Shown here: positions 30,843 to 31,303 of the stretch, one piece after another
Layout of the letters: each line of letters begins with the position of its first letter
Position numbering within the stretch: the stretch's first letter is position 1
Source of the DNA: Phoronis australis
Taxonomy: Eukaryota > Phoronida > Phoronidae
Assembly (NCBI GenBank): GCA_002633005.1
Contig: NMRA01000734.1
Span: 133,984-165,286 of the forward strand
Reading direction: 5' to 3'
DNA length: 31,303 nucleotides
Made by a program: the position numbers and the translations under genes
The notes under the pieces: generated by a model
Databases searched by the model: none
Told to the model about the DNA's origin: nothing
The model's input: the letters and a program-made list of their open reading frames with translations, nothing else

Positions 30843-31042
30843 GGTTTGAGGGCTTGTACAGTACCGAGGAGATATCTATGCATCGCTTCTGCACCGTCCC
30901 TGAATGGACAAAAATTGGTTTTAAGCATATGACTGCAGCTAACCAGCAAGATCTTCCCATCCAGTGCAGATCTGTTGCCAAAGCCTACTTTCTTTTTTGG
31001 AGACAACGAACAAAGCCTTTGAAAAAGAACAGCTATTTTTAA
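30843..31042 (+). other. possible terminal exon, unrecognised
   Basis: It follows a pyrimidine-rich acceptor, TTTGGTTTTTAG (AG ends at 30842), and is open for 66 codons to a TAA at 31040-31042. The peptide (HRFCTVPEWTKIGF, AANQQDLPIQCRSVAKAYF) has protein-like composition but matches no family I know. Two minus-strand frames are also open here, which weakens the case. A 48-codon frame from ATG 30495 might be an upstream exon. Beyond 31042 nothing is seen. Confidence 0.2.
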
Positions 31043-31303
31043 AGAAAGGTACATAAGTCATTTTGTTAATTTACTCATTCAGGTCCTTAGCGGGGGATTG
31101 GCATAGGGGGTTGGGGTTGTAATATTTGGTGCAACTAAATGTGTGGAAATAACAGATAATACATGTTTGGGGAAAGAGCATGGTGAGGTAATTCTTAACC
31201 TTCATGAAGTTCCTTCAAGTTTTATTTCATGAAACTGTTTTGCTATCAATCGTAAACCCATAAAAATATCTTATATTTCTCAGTGACTGAATAGTCTTAA
31301 CTC

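Overview
The window looks like nuclear DNA of an invertebrate animal, probably marine. It is AT-leaning, has very low coding density, and is full of degraded transposable elements. Splice-like signals flank the few convincing exons, and there are N bases at 19643 and 22745. No operons, bacterial promoters, tRNAs or rRNAs are visible. Penelope-like elements, a THAP/P2X7-type DNA transposon and a DNA-virus/Polinton-type polymerase relic occur in molluscs, cnidarians, hemichordates, echinoderms and cephalochordates, so I do not name a species.

Layout. 1-2.9 kb: non-coding DNA with a 22-bp tandem repeat, two adjacent foldback MITEs and a long hairpin that runs into a degenerate tandem array. 2.9-5.3 kb: an antisense LINE-type endonuclease relic abutting a 5'-truncated Penelope-like element (reverse transcriptase plus GIY-YIG), whose only visible in-frame lesion is one TAG between the two domains. 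5.6-7.5 kb: nuclear-receptor-like DR1 motifs, a ~120 bp direct repeat and a frameshifted family-B DNA polymerase fragment. 9.4-13.8 kb: small inverted-repeat elements and a ~437 bp tandem duplication carrying a recurrent GGTCA-TTAGTGCA motif. 14.0-14.2 kb: four clustered GC-rich palindromes. 14.5-16.1 kb: a complete-looking 1.6 kb DNA transposon with ~115 bp terminal inverted repeats, holding a THAP-domain ORF on the minus strand and a P2X7-like cysteine domain on the plus strand. 16.1-19.0 kb: no recognisable content. 20.7-24.9 kb: a tandem segmental duplication. Each copy holds a homologous minus-strand exon with a CtBP-type PLDLSL motif and an LxxLL nuclear-receptor box, next to a 16-bp tandem repeat. 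A MITE has interrupted one exon. 25.4-25.9 kb: a second, minus-strand Penelope-like 3' end with GIY-YIG and a hammerhead-ribozyme-like fold downstream. 26-31.3 kb: no confident genes, a few weak exon candidates.

The most interesting items are the duplicated exon family with paired corepressor-type motifs, the compact THAP/P2X7-like transposon, and the hammerhead-like motif. Nothing here forms a pathway; it is a genomic landscape shaped by element insertion, decay and local duplication. All family assignments come from reading motifs by eye, without database searches.
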